Assembly (NCBI RefSeq): GCF_011089885.1
Contig: NZ_JAANBD010000027.1
Span: forward strand, 491,673 to 555,672
DNA from: Thioalkalivibrio sp. XN279
Lineage (GTDB): Bacteria > Pseudomonadota > Gammaproteobacteria > Steroidobacterales > XN24
Reading direction: 5' to 3'
DNA length: 64,000 nt
In this document: positions 10,232 through 19,609 of the stretch, one piece after another
How positions within the stretch are numbered: the stretch's first letter is position 1
How the letters are laid out: every line of letters begins with the position of its first letter
Position numbers and translations under genes: made by a program
Notes under the pieces: model-generated
Database searches by the model: none
Told to the model about the DNA's origin: nothing
The model's input: only the letters and a program-made list of their open reading frames with translations

Positions 10232-11241
10232 GCAAGCGCGTACCCGCCAGCAGCCACACCCGCCTGCGACTGCCCCGCCGCCGCAGCACAGCGCGGGGGC
10301 GCGAGCGCAGGGTCGGCGTCGAGCTGGAGATGACCGGGCTCGAGCTCAACGATATCGCCGAGCTCGTGGCCGCGCGGCTGAATCTCTCCATCAGCACCGA
10401 CGGGCGCTATCGTCGCGTTCTCGCCGGCGATCCGGCCGGGGAGTGGGCCGTCGAGCTGGACTTCGATTTCCTGCAGCGCCTCGGGCACGAGGAACGCGGC
10501 GCCGAAGACCTGCTGGACGAGTTGCGTGACTCCGCCGAAGACCTGCTCAAGGCGCTGGCCGACCTGGTCGTGCCGCTGGAACTCGTCAGCCCGCCGCTGC
10601 CGCTGCACCGCCTGCACGAGATCGAGGACGTCATCCGACTGCTGCGCGAGGCCGGAGCAAGGGGCACCTCGGACAGCGTCGGCTATGCCTTCGCCATGCA
10701 GTTCAATCCCGAGATGCCGGGCCTGTCCGCGCGCGACGTCACGCCGTACCTGCAGGCTTTCCTGTGCCTGTACGATTGGCTCCTCATGCGCGCGAAAGTC
10801 GACCTCACCAGGCGCATCACCAGCTACATCGACCCCTTCCCCCTGGACTACGTGCGCCAGGTGGTGCGGCCGGGTTACGCGCCGGATCTCGACACGCTGA
10901 TCGATGATTACCTGGCCTTCAACCCGACGCGGAACCGGGCCCTGGACTTCCTGCCCCTGTTCCTGCACCTGGACGAAGAGCGGGTGCGCGCAGTGGTGGA
11001 CGATCCGCTGGTAAAACCGCGGCCGGCCCTGCATTACCGCCTGCCCAACTGCGACATCCACCGGCCCGAATGGGGCTTCCGCGTCGCGTGGAACGACTGG
11101 CTGCAAGTGGAATCCCTGGCGGCGAGCCCCCGTCGCCTGGCGTCCTGCTGTGACGCCTACGCCCGGTTTCTCTCCCGCCCGCTGCAGCGCTGGCTCGGCG
11201 ACTGGGCCCACGAGGTCGCCTCGACATGGCTGCGCCGCTGA
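10228..11241 (+). CDS. Putative amidoligase (Amidoligase_2-like), probable CTG start
   Basis: Resembles the COOH/NH2-ligase families related to glutamine synthetase and gamma-glutamylcysteine synthetase, which form amide or peptide bonds with ATP. The first ATG (10330) falls inside the family-typical first strand: reading upstream in frame gives RRVGVELEMTGLEL, and the paired glutamates of VGVELE are normally catalytic/metal ligands. No ATG, GTG or TTG precedes them after the previous stop; a CTG at 10228, in a CTGA overlap with the ATPase gene, is the best start and gives 337 residues. Other recognisable pieces are YAFAMQFNPEMPGLSARDV, ITSYIDPFPLDYV and a C-terminal NCDIHRPEWGFRVAWNDWL. Such genes are known next to class I amidotransferase-like genes, as here. 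The substrate is unknown. Confidence 0.72.
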   Translation: MSKRVPASSHTRLRLPRRRSTARGRERRVGVELEMTGLELNDIAELVAARLNLSISTDGRYRRVLAGDPAGEWAVELDFDFLQRLGHEERGAEDLLDELRDSAEDLLKALADLVVPLELVSPPLPLHRLHEIEDVIRLLREAGARGTSDSVGYAFAMQFNPEMPGLSARDVTPYLQAFLCLYDWLLMRAKVDLTRRITSYIDPFPLDYVRQVVRPGYAPDLDTLIDDYLAFNPTRNRALDFLPLFLHLDEERVRAVVDDPLVKPRPALHYRLPNCDIHRPEWGFRVAWNDWLQVESLAASPRRLASCCDAYARFLSRPLQRWLGDWAHEVASTWLRR

Positions 11242-11918
11242 TCGCCGTCACCGGTCCGCGGCGCGGCGCCTTTGGTCCGCGCCTGCTGGTCAGCCTTGCC
11301 CTGCGGCGCTACGGCGCGCGGCCGCTGCAACTCAGGCCGGGCCAGGAGGCTGCCTTGCCGCAGTTCGACGGTGTCGTCGTCACCGGCGGCCACGACGTCG
11401 ACCCGGTGCTGTATGCGGCGGAGCCCGAAGTCGAGCCACGCCACGACCCGGCGCGCGACGCCTTCGAGTCGGCGGTGATCGACCATGCGCTGGCCGCGGG
11501 CCTCCCGCTGCTGGGCATCTGTCGCGGCGCGCAGCTGCTTAACGTGCGCCGGGGCGGCACGTTGTTCCAGGAGCTTGCGTCCCGCCGCAGCAAGACCTCG
11601 AACCGCTGGACCGTGCTGCCGCTGAAGACGCTGCACATCGAGCCGGACACGCGGTTGGCGCGGCTGCTCGGTCCGGGGCCGCGGCAGGTCAACAGCCTGC
11701 ACAACCAGGCCATCGACCGCCTGGGCACCGGGCTGCGGGTGTCAGGACGCGACCTCGACGGCATTGTCCAGGCCGTGGAGGACCCGGGCCATGCGTTCCT
11801 GCTCGGGGTGCAGTGGCATCCCGAGTTCCTGCTTTACCTGGGTGCGCAACGCAGCCTGTTCAGTGCGCTGGTGGCGGCGGCGGAAGCCTACCGTGACGCG
11901 CGCGCGCGACGGTACTGA
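11226..11918 (+). CDS. Class I glutamine amidotransferase-like hydrolase (peptidase C26, PuuD-like)
   Basis: 230-residue protein of the gamma-glutamyl-gamma-aminobutyrate hydrolase/peptidase C26 family. The nucleophile is C99 in LLGICRGAQLLN and the rest of the triad is H198 and E200 in GVQWHPEF; GGHDVDPVLY is the family-typical N-terminal loop. No puu pathway genes are near. The 16-base overlap with the amidoligase gene suggests coupled translation and a joint function: one enzyme making an amide or gamma-glutamyl bond, the other hydrolysing one or supplying ammonia. That joint role is inference. Confidence 0.85.
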   Translation: MAAPLIAVTGPRRGAFGPRLLVSLALRRYGARPLQLRPGQEAALPQFDGVVVTGGHDVDPVLYAAEPEVEPRHDPARDAFESAVIDHALAAGLPLLGICRGAQLLNVRRGGTLFQELASRRSKTSNRWTVLPLKTLHIEPDTRLARLLGPGPRQVNSLHNQAIDRLGTGLRVSGRDLDGIVQAVEDPGHAFLLGVQWHPEFLLYLGAQRSLFSALVAAAEAYRDARARRY

Positions 11919-11938
11919 AGGCGGGCTTGCCCCCGCCT
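11919..11938. terminator. Hairpin between convergent genes (possible bidirectional terminator)
   Basis: A 7-base-pair inverted repeat (AGGCGGG, six-base loop, CCCGCCT) starts right after the stop of the amidotransferase-like gene and runs into the stop codon of tldD. It fills the whole gap between the converging genes. There is no T-rich tail on either strand, so intrinsic termination is uncertain. Confidence 0.35.
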
Positions 11939-13380
11939 CAGTTCGTGCCGCCCACCGTCAGCGCGTCGATCTTGAGCGTCGGCTGGCCGACGCCCACCGG
12001 GACGCTCTGTCCCTCCTTGCCGCACACGCCGATGCCGGCGTCGAGGCGCAGGTCGTTGCCGACCATGGAGACGCGGGTGAGGACGTCGGGCCCGTTGCCG
12101 ATCAGCGTCGCACCCTTCACCGGCGTGGTGATACGGCCGTTCTCCACCAGGTAGGCCTCGCTGGCGGAAAACACGAACTTGCCCGAGGTGATGTCGACCT
12201 GGCCGCCGCCGAAATTGACCGCATACAGGCCGCGGTCGATGCTGGCGATGATCTCGGCCGGGTCGTGCGGCCCCGCCAGCATGTAGGTGTTGGTCATGCG
12301 CGGCATCGGCAGGTGGGCGAAGCTTTCGCGCCGGCCGTTGCCGGTCGAGCGCGTGCCCATGAGCCGCGCGTTCATCTTGTCCTGCAGGTATCCCTTGAGG
12401 ATCCCGTTCTCGATGAGGGTGGTGCAGTTGGTGGGCGTGCCCTCGTCGTCGATGGTCAGCGACCCGCGGCGGCCGGGCAGCGTGCCGTCGTCCACGACCG
12501 TGCACAGGGGAGAGGCCACCTGCTCGCCGATACGGCCGGCGAAAGCCGAGGTGCCGCGGCGATTGAAATCGCCCTCCAGGCCGTGGCCGATGGCCTCGTG
12601 CAGGAGCACGCCGGGCCAGCCGGGGCCGAGGATCACGGGCATGGTCCCGGCCGGCGCGGGCACGGCCTCGAGATTCACCAGGGCCTGGCGCGCGGCCTCG
12701 CGCGCGAACTCCTCCGCCCGGGCGTCCTCCAGCAGCCAGCCGTAGCCGAAGCGCCCGCCGCCGCCGGCGTAGCCCTGCTCGCGCCGCCCGCCCTGCTCCG
12801 CGATCGCCATGACGTTGACCCGCACCAGCGGCCGCACGTCCGTGGCCAGCGTGCCGTCGCTGGCGGCGACGAGGATGAGTTCATGCACGCCCACCAGGCT
12901 GACCACGACCTCGCGAATACGGGGATCGACGGCGCGGGTGACGGCATCGAGCCGCTCGAGGAACTCGATCTTCGCCTCGTCGGCCAGCGTGCCCAGCGGG
13001 TCGAGAGCCGGATAGAGCGGCGCCGGACGCGGCGAGTGCCAGGCCTGCACCGCACCGTCCCCGCCCTGGCGGGTGATAGCGCGCGCCGCATCGGTGGCGG
13101 CGCTGAGCGCCGGCATGACGAGCTCGTCGGAATAGGCAAAACCCGTCTTCTCGCCGCTCACGGCGCGGATGCCGGCACCCTGCTCGATGGTGTGGCTGGC
13201 ATCCTTGACCTTGCCGTCCTCCAGCGTCCAGGCTTCCTGGCGCAGGGACTGGATGTAGATGTCCGCCGCGTCGACGGCGCGCCCCATGATGCGCCCGAGC
13301 AGGCGGTCGAGATCCCGCTGCTGCAGTCCCGCCGGGGCCAGCAGGCGGTCGACGGTGGCCTGCATCGCTGTATCGTTCAT
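11938..13380 (-). CDS. tldD: Metalloprotease TldD
   Basis: Catalytic subunit of the TldD/E zinc protease. The 480-residue protein contains HExxxH at 261-266 (HEAIGH in [15 protein letters not shown]) and the family's conserved cysteine ligand at C453 in [10 protein letters not shown]; the C-terminal [11 protein letters not shown] is typical. Length equals E. coli TldD (481). ATG 13380 overlaps the nitrilase stop by one base, giving an operon yhdP-nit-tldD as in many gammaproteobacteria. The partner pmbA is at 4161-5510. Confidence 0.96.
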   Translation of the reverse strand: MNDTAMQATVDRLLAPAGLQQRDLDRLLGRIMGRAVDAADIYIQSLRQEAWTLEDGKVKDASHTIEQGAGIRAVSGEKTGFAYSDELVMPALSAATDAARAITRQGGDGAVQAWHSPRPAPLYPALDPLGTLADEAKIEFLERLDAVTRAVDPRIREVVVSLVGVHELILVAASDGTLATDVRPLVRVNVMAIAEQGGRREQGYAGGGGRFGYGWLLEDARAEEFAREAARQALVNLEAVPAPAGTMPVILGPGWPGVLLHEAIGHGLEGDFNRRGTSAFAGRIGEQVASPLCTVVDDGTLPGRRGSLTIDDEGTPTNCTTLIENGILKGYLQDKMNARLMGTRSTGNGRRESFAHLPMPRMTNTYMLAGPHDPAEIIASIDRGLYAVNFGGGQVDITSGKFVFSASEAYLVENGRITTPVKGATLIGNGPDVLTRVSMVGNDLRLDAGIGVCGKEGQSVPVGVGQPTLKIDALTVGGTN

Positions 13381-14225
13381 CAGTCGGTCTCCGTGCGCAT
13401 GCGCAGGACACCCTGCGCGCGCCTGTGTTCCAGCACCGGGAATTTCTGTCGCGCCTCGCGCTGCGCCGCGAGGTCCAGGTCCGCGACGACGACGCCTGCG
13501 CCTTCGCGGCGACGCGCCAGCACTTCGCCCCAGTGGTTGACGATCATCGAGTCGCCCCAGGTCCGCCGCCCGCCGGGGTGCTCGCCCCACTGGGCGGCGG
13601 CAAGCACGCAGGCAAGGTTGTCGACGGCACGCGCCCGCACCAACAACTCCCAGTGGGCGCGGCCGGTCGGCGCGGTGAAGGCCGCAGGCAACGCCACGGC
13701 ATCCATGCCGGCGGCCGACATGACCCGGAACAGCTCGGGAAAGCGCACATCGTAGCAGACCGCGAGGCCGAGCCGGCCAAGAGGCACTTGCGCCACCACG
13801 GCCGCCGTCCCCGGCGCCGTGCCCGCGGACTCGCGGTAGCCCTCGCCCGCACCGGGCACGCTGACGTCGAACAGGTGCACCTTGTCATAGCGCGCGGCGA
13901 GCCGCCCCTGGTCGTCGAACAACAGGCAGGCCGCACGCGGGCGCGACTCGCCCGCCTCGAGCACCGGCAGCGTGCCGCCGACGATCCACACCCCGAGTTC
14001 GCGCGCCTGCGCGGCGAGGAAATCCTGCGCCGGGCCGGCGCCGGGCGACTCCGCCATCGCAATGCGGTCGGTCTCGCTGCGACCGAGAAAAGCGAAGTTC
14101 TCCGGCAGCACGACCAGCTGCGCCCCCTGGCGCGCCGCCGACTCGAGCAGGCTGGCTGCCGATGCCAGGTTGGCCTCCCGGTCCTGGCCCGAGCACATCT
14201 GAACCACGGCGACCCGCGTGCTCAT
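13380..14225 (-). CDS. Carbon-nitrogen hydrolase (nitrilase superfamily, Nit1/YbeM-like)
   Basis: 281-residue member of the nitrilase superfamily with the complete Glu-Lys-Cys triad: E42 in VLPENFAF, K115 in [10 protein letters not shown] and C157 in [12 protein letters not shown]. The triad spacing and the DVRFPELFR segment match the Nit1/YbeM branch, whose members deaminate or deamidate damaged metabolites such as deaminated glutathione; the substrate here is inferred from that branch only. It overlaps yhdP by 4 bases upstream and tldD by 1 base downstream. Confidence 0.88.
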   Translation of the reverse strand: MSTRVAVVQMCSGQDREANLASAASLLESAARQGAQLVVLPENFAFLGRSETDRIAMAESPGAGPAQDFLAAQARELGVWIVGGTLPVLEAGESRPRAACLLFDDQGRLAARYDKVHLFDVSVPGAGEGYRESAGTAPGTAAVVAQVPLGRLGLAVCYDVRFPELFRVMSAAGMDAVALPAAFTAPTGRAHWELLVRARAVDNLACVLAAAQWGEHPGGRRTWGDSMIVNHWGEVLARRREGAGVVVADLDLAAQREARQKFPVLEHRRAQGVLRMRTETD

Positions 14226-17200
14226 CGAGGTTCCTCGCGCGGCGCTTCAGGCGCAGCGTCGCGGGGCCCCGATGGCGCTTGCGCGGCGCCCAGGCGCTCG
14301 ATCACGGGGTCCTCCCAGGGCCCGGTGATGCGGTAAGTCAGCTGGGCCTCGAAGGGCTTGCGCAGCATCTCGGAAAGAATGAACAGGGCGGCGCCCACCA
14401 CCGGGCCGCCGACGACCGTGCCGGCCACCGGCAGGGTGCGCCCCAGGTCGGCCGCGATCACCGCGGTCTGGTCGTAGTCGCGCGCGACGAGGCCGGTCCG
14501 CCCGACCACGCCCATGTCTGCCGCGGGGCCACGCATGACCAGGTTCTCCGTGTAGGCGTCGCCCCCCTCGATGCTGAAGTCCCCCGTGATGCGATCGAAA
14601 GCCGTGCCTGCGCCGAATACGTCCTTGAAATCGAGCGCCAGCCGGCGCGGCAGCGCCTGGATACTGAGCAGGCCGAACACCCGCCCGGCGCCCGGCTCGA
14701 CCCCCACCAGCGCACCGTCGCGGATGTCGATTCGCGCCGTGCCCTCGATGGCGCCCAGCCAGTCACGACGCAGGCCGCCCTGCCACTCGACGCTGGCTTC
14801 GAAGCGCCCGCTGCGGGCGTCCATGCTGCGCTTGAAGCCTAGGAACTCCAGTGCTTGCCCGACGTCTTCGCTCTCCAGCTCCAGGGCGAGGCTGGACGCG
14901 TCGACCGCATCGGAAAGGCGCGAGCGACCCTGGGCCTTGAGCAGGAACCCGTCGCCCATGCCTTCCAGTCCGACCAGCTCGAAGCCGTCACCCTCGTGCA
15001 GCACCAGTCCCGACACGCTTCCGGCGCGGATGTTGCCCCAGCGCAGGTCGTCCACCTGCAGGTCCAGGCCCGGCACCAGCGACGGCGCGATCCCCTCCGG
15101 CGTGGTGTCCTTTGACCCGGACGTGGCCTCCTCCCGCGCGGGCGATGCGAGCCACAGTCGGTCCAGCCTCACGATCACGGGATCGTCGCCGTAAAGTGCG
15201 TGCGGGAAGCGCAGCTGTCCCGCCGCGCGCTCCGCATCCACGGCCAAGCGCCAATGGGATTCTTCGTGCGTCGCCTCGAGCAGCAGGTCTTCGAATTCCG
15301 CCCACGGCGTGACGAGCCGGCCGATGAGCAGGCGCCCCCCGGCAATCGCCTGTCCCAGGCCATCGCCGTCGACTTGTTCCGGCCAGTCGAGCCCGAACCA
15401 GCCGCCGAGGTCCAGCTCGGCGACGGCCCCGCTGAGCACCACGCCGGGCACAGTGTTGTCGACACCGCCCGGCACGACGCCAAGTCGCGGTTCCGGCCCC
15501 GTACGCTCCACGCGGACTTTCGCGCGCAGGGCCTCGTCCCATTCCAGCACGGCGTCGTAATACGCCGGGTCGGCGAACTCGGCCTGCACCCGCAGCCTGC
15601 GCTGTCCTGCGGACGCCTTGCGGAAGGGCTGCGGCAGGCCCACCACCATGCCCTCGAGCCCCGACACGACCTCCATCCGCAGCGGCTCGTCGGTACCGGG
15701 GGCAGGGAAAACGATATGCCCCTGCCATGGCGATTCGCCTGCCAGCCACCGCTCCAGGGGCAGGCGCAGCACGCGGGCAAGCCGGGCATCGGTCATGCGC
15801 CCGCTGCCGTCCACGCGGACCGCCCCGTCCGGCTGGACCGACACAGCAGCGGAAACCGCTGCGCCCGCCAGCGTGGCGCTGACGCTCTCCGCGGTCACGC
15901 GCGCATTGTCGATACTCAGGCGCGCGTTGATCTCTTCCAGGGGCGCGCCGAGGAATCCGTACGCGATCGCGCCGTCGCGCACGTCCAGTTCGACGCGGGC
16001 GCGGCTCTGCGCCAGTGCACGCAAGGGCAACTCCAGGTCCACCTGCGCCTCGGCCGACCCGCCCTGGATCTGCGCCGGGGCCAGCCCCGGGCCGATGGTG
16101 CGTTCGAGCAGGTCGGCTGCGAGGACGAACTCGCGCATCGCAGCGAGGCTTCCCGCCGCCCGTCCCTGCACCCGGAGCTCGCCGCGCGCAAGGTCCGGAA
16201 TCGCGACCTCCACGGGGCCGGCTTGCACCCCGGCAAGCTCGCCGCGCGCAACCTCCGCGTACAAGCCCTCGTTCTCGAAGCGCACCGCTGCCGCGAGCGC
16301 CGTGGCCGCCGGCCAGCCGGGGCTGAAGTCGAGGACGCCGTCCTCCCAGTCGAAGTCGACACGAAAAACGCCCGTCTCGTCCCGGAATGGAAATGCACGC
16401 GTCGGGCCGCGCAACTCGAAGCGAGCCTCCGGCACGCGCCCCCCCTGCAAGGCGCGGTCGAGCCAGGCCACGACCCGCTCCGGCATGACCCCTACCGGCA
16501 GATAGCCCGGCGCGGCCGCCATGGATACCTGGCGCGCCACGGCGTTCATGTCCAGTTCGGGAGAAGCATCCCCCTCGGGGAGCTTCAACAGCGCGCGCCC
16601 GCTCACCACGGCGTCCGCGTTCCCGGCCTCCAGTTGCGGCAGGCGCAGCAGCAGCGCACCCGGTTCGCGGCGCCATTCGAAAGCGGCTTGCAGCCTGTCG
16701 AGCGCCAGCGGCGCCCGGAACATCTGCGGCAGTTCAAGGCGGCTCGCCTGGCTCGAGATCTCTCCCGAGCCGCCGTCGAGGTCGCCCGCGATCATGCCGG
16801 ACAGGTTGCTCACGCCGGGCCAGCGCCCGAAGGGCGCCACCTCGAGCGCCGCGAAGCGCGCCTCGACACCGAGCTCCTGCAGGCGGCCACCACCGGCAGG
16901 CCAGGCTGCCCGCCCTTCGAGGCCTTCGAGCTGTCCCGCCGGGGCCAGGGCAAGCACCGGGTCGCGCCAGGCTTCCGGCAGCCAGCGGGCCGCGGGGAGC
17001 AGGTCCTCCAGCTGCAGGCGGTCGGCCGACCACAACAGGCGCCGGATGCCGCCGTCGTTCCCCAGCGCCAGTGTGGCGGACGGGCTGCGCCAGCGACGTC
17101 CCTCGCGCCCCACTTCCAGCTCGCCCAGGACCAGCGTCCAGCCGCCGGGAGAGCGCGTCCACTCGAAACTGGATCCGAGCTGGCCGTAGGCCGGAGCGGC

Positions 17201-18106
17201 GACCCCGGGCGCACCTGCTGCAAGGCTCTGCGCAACAGGCAACTGAAGCTGGCGTGCCCGCAGGTCGCCGGCAACGCGCTCCGGCACGCCGCCTGCGACG
17301 GCGGCCGAGATGCTTACATCCACGATCCCGGCCTGCGGCCATTCGCCGTCGGGGCCCAGCGCCGCGGCGAGGACTGCCAGGTCGAGCGCGGTGGCGGAGA
17401 CGCCACCCTCCCAGTCGCGCGGCCAGCCGCGTTCGTCCTGTGCCGTGACCGCCAGCGACAGGTCCAGGGCATTGCCGAGCTCCCCCGGCAAGCGCCCGCT
17501 CGCGGCCAGTGCCACGCGCCCGGGCTGCAGGTCGAGGTCGAACTCCTCCAGGAACAGTGTCCATGGCCCCGTGCCGCGCTGCAGGTCCTCGAATTCGAGG
17601 GTGACTTCGCTCAGCTGCAACTGCCCTGCAGGCAGGTGGTCGAGCCGCGGCAGCGGCCCGCGCCCCTCCGCACCGGCGCTGTCCGGCAGCAGCGGCTCAC
17701 CTTCGCTGTAGAGCTGCCAGCGACCCTCGGCAGCGCGTTCCACCCGCAGGGAGACCCCTGTCAGTCCCACCAGCTCGGGGCTCGGCCGGCCGCGCAGCAG
17801 GGACCAGGGGTCGAACTGGATCGCGCCGTGCTCGGCGAGGAACAAGGTGCGGGCCCCGTCCCGGGTCAGGACCCTGATGCGCTCAAAGCGGAACTCCGGG
17901 CCGCTGAAACCGAGGCGTGCATCGATGGCGCCGATCGCGACCGGGAAACCCAGCAGCGCCTCCGCGCGCGCTTCGACATCGGCGCGATATTCCGGCACCT
18001 GCACCAGCAGCAGGCGCAACACCCCGAGCAGCACTGCAGCCAGGATGACCAGCACGGCGACAGTGGCGCCCAGGATGCGCCAGAGCTTGCGTATCACTCC
18101 GCGCAT
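14222..18106 (-). CDS. yhdP: YhdP family AsmA-like envelope protein
   Basis: 1294-residue protein with one N-terminal membrane anchor (about 8-32, IRKLWRILGATVAVLVILA) and a long periplasmic part made of repeated beta-rich AsmA/DUF3971 segments; the C-terminal third has the AsmA-like region (DFSIEGGDAYTENLVMRGPA, AELGRT-like AADLGRTLPVAG). YhdP/TamB/YdbH proteins are bridge-like lipid carriers moving phospholipid to the outer membrane. Length is near that of E. coli YhdP (1266). Gene order rng-yhdP-nit-tldD supports the call. Confidence 0.92.
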   Translation of the reverse strand: MRGVIRKLWRILGATVAVLVILAAVLLGVLRLLLVQVPEYRADVEARAEALLGFPVAIGAIDARLGFSGPEFRFERIRVLTRDGARTLFLAEHGAIQFDPWSLLRGRPSPELVGLTGVSLRVERAAEGRWQLYSEGEPLLPDSAGAEGRGPLPRLDHLPAGQLQLSEVTLEFEDLQRGTGPWTLFLEEFDLDLQPGRVALAASGRLPGELGNALDLSLAVTAQDERGWPRDWEGGVSATALDLAVLAAALGPDGEWPQAGIVDVSISAAVAGGVPERVAGDLRARQLQLPVAQSLAAGAPGVAAPAYGQLGSSFEWTRSPGGWTLVLGELEVGREGRRWRSPSATLALGNDGGIRRLLWSADRLQLEDLLPAARWLPEAWRDPVLALAPAGQLEGLEGRAAWPAGGGRLQELGVEARFAALEVAPFGRWPGVSNLSGMIAGDLDGGSGEISSQASRLELPQMFRAPLALDRLQAAFEWRREPGALLLRLPQLEAGNADAVVSGRALLKLPEGDASPELDMNAVARQVSMAAAPGYLPVGVMPERVVAWLDRALQGGRVPEARFELRGPTRAFPFRDETGVFRVDFDWEDGVLDFSPGWPAATALAAAVRFENEGLYAEVARGELAGVQAGPVEVAIPDLARGELRVQGRAAGSLAAMREFVLAADLLERTIGPGLAPAQIQGGSAEAQVDLELPLRALAQSRARVELDVRDGAIAYGFLGAPLEEINARLSIDNARVTAESVSATLAGAAVSAAVSVQPDGAVRVDGSGRMTDARLARVLRLPLERWLAGESPWQGHIVFPAPGTDEPLRMEVVSGLEGMVVGLPQPFRKASAGQRRLRVQAEFADPAYYDAVLEWDEALRAKVRVERTGPEPRLGVVPGGVDNTVPGVVLSGAVAELDLGGWFGLDWPEQVDGDGLGQAIAGGRLLIGRLVTPWAEFEDLLLEATHEESHWRLAVDAERAAGQLRFPHALYGDDPVIVRLDRLWLASPAREEATSGSKDTTPEGIAPSLVPGLDLQVDDLRWGNIRAGSVSGLVLHEGDGFELVGLEGMGDGFLLKAQGRSRLSDAVDASSLALELESEDVGQALEFLGFKRSMDARSGRFEASVEWQGGLRRDWLGAIEGTARIDIRDGALVGVEPGAGRVFGLLSIQALPRRLALDFKDVFGAGTAFDRITGDFSIEGGDAYTENLVMRGPAADMGVVGRTGLVARDYDQTAVIAADLGRTLPVAGTVVGGPVVGAALFILSEMLRKPFEAQLTYRITGPWEDPVIERLGAAQAPSGPRDAAPEAPREEPR

Positions 18107-18142
18107 CGCCTTCCGCAGCCTGTGCCTCGCGCCGGGCCGGCG

Positions 18143-19609
18143 CTAGATGGGCACGACATCGTACTGGTCGTGTGAATAGCCCGATTCGGCCTGCAGGCGG
18201 ATCGGCTTGCCCGTGAGCGACTCCAGCTCGGCGAGTCCGGCTGCCTCCTCGTCCACCAGCAGGTCGAGCACTTCCGCATGCGCCAGCACCAGCAACTCCT
18301 GGAAGTCGAACTGGCGCGCCTGGCGCAGGATGTCGCGAAAGATTTCGTAGCAGACGGTCTCGGGCGTCTTCACGGAGCCGCGCCCGCGACAGCTCGGACA
18401 GGCGTGGCAGAGCACGTGCTCGAGGCTCTCGCGCGTGCGCTTGCGCGTCATCTCGACGAGCCCGAGCCGCGACACCTCGGTGATCTGGTTGCGTGCGTGG
18501 TCGCCCTGCAGCGCGCGTTCCAGCGCGGCGAGCACCTGTTCGCGATGTTCCTCTTCCTCCATGTCGATGAAATCGACAATGATGATGCCGCCGAGGTTCC
18601 TCAGGCGTACCTGCCGCGCGATGGCCTGCGCGGCCTCGAGGTTGGTGCGAAAAATGGTCTCCTCGAGATTGCGGTGGCCGACGTAGGCGCCCGTGTTCAC
18701 GTCGATGGTCGTCATCGCCTCGGTCTGGTCGATCACCAGGTAGCCGCCGGACTTCAGCGGCACCTTGCGCTCCAGCGCACGCACGATCTCGTCCTCGACA
18801 CCATGCAGGTCGAAGATCGGTCGCGCCTCCGCGTACATCTCGATTTTCGGCGCCATCTCCGGGATGAAAGTGGTGGCAAAGCGCTTCATGCGGGCGTAGG
18901 CGTCGGCGTCGTCGACCCGGACGCGCTCCACCCGCGGCGCCAGCAGGTCGCGCAACAGGCGCAGCGACAGGTCGAGGTCGGCGTGCACCAGCGTGCCGGG
19001 CGCCGCGGTGCGGCCCTGTCGCGACACGGCCTCCCACAGCCGGCAAAGGAAAATCATGTCGGCGCGCAGGGCGTCGCGCGGCGCGCCCTCCGCCGCCGTG
19101 CGCACGATCCAGCCGCCCGGACCGGTGACGATGTCTGCCATGATGTCGCGCAGCCTGGCGCGCTCTGTTTCCTCGTCGATGCGCGCGGAGACCCCGATAC
19201 CGGAGCCGAACGGCAGGTACACCAGGTAACGCGAGGGAATGGTGACGAAGGTGGTCAGGCGCGCCCCCTTGCTGCCGAGCGGGTCCTTGACCACCTGCAC
19301 CAGGATCTCCTGGCCCTCGACGAGGAGGTCGCGGATGCCGACCTCTGCTGCAGGCTCCAGGCCCTCCGCCACCACTTCCTCCGCGCGCAGGATGTCCGAG
19401 GCATGCAGGAAGGCGGTGCGCTCCAGCCCGATATCGACGAAGGCAGCCTGCATGCCGGGCAACACGCGGCGCACGCGGCCCTTGTAGACGTTGCCGGTGA
19501 GGCCGCGGCGGCTGTCGCGCTCGATGAACACCTCCTGCACCACACCGTTCTCCAGCAGCGCGGCACGCGTCTCGCGCGGGTTGACGTTGACCAGGATCTC
19601 TTCGCTCAC
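18143..19609 (-). CDS. rng: Ribonuclease G
   Basis: Endonuclease of the RNase E/G family acting in 5' end maturation of 16S rRNA and mRNA decay. The 488-residue protein (E. coli 489) begins SEEILVNVNPRETRAALLE, has an S1 domain (about 35-120), metal-binding aspartates in VIDQTEAMTTIDVNTG and GGIIIVDFIDMEEEEHREQV, and a cysteine pair in CHACPSCRGRG for the zinc link. The start is GTG at 19609, overlapping the maf stop (GTGA). A run of nine G lies directly upstream in place of a spaced Shine-Dalgarno; see the repeat entry. Confidence 0.95.
   Translation of the reverse strand: MSEEILVNVNPRETRAALLENGVVQEVFIERDSRRGLTGNVYKGRVRRVLPGMQAAFVDIGLERTAFLHASDILRAEEVVAEGLEPAAEVGIRDLLVEGQEILVQVVKDPLGSKGARLTTFVTIPSRYLVYLPFGSGIGVSARIDEETERARLRDIMADIVTGPGGWIVRTAAEGAPRDALRADMIFLCRLWEAVSRQGRTAAPGTLVHADLDLSLRLLRDLLAPRVERVRVDDADAYARMKRFATTFIPEMAPKIEMYAEARPIFDLHGVEDEIVRALERKVPLKSGGYLVIDQTEAMTTIDVNTGAYVGHRNLEETIFRTNLEAAQAIARQVRLRNLGGIIIVDFIDMEEEEHREQVLAALERALQGDHARNQITEVSRLGLVEMTRKRTRESLEHVLCHACPSCRGRGSVKTPETVCYEIFRDILRQARQFDFQELLVLAHAEVLDLLVDEEAAGLAELESLTGKPIRLQAESGYSHDQYDVVPI

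Noticed and set aside
15200..18175. Open reading frame of 991 codons opposite yhdP
   Set aside because: Same shadow effect; composition is Arg/Gln/His-rich with no domains, while the opposite frame is a good YhdP.
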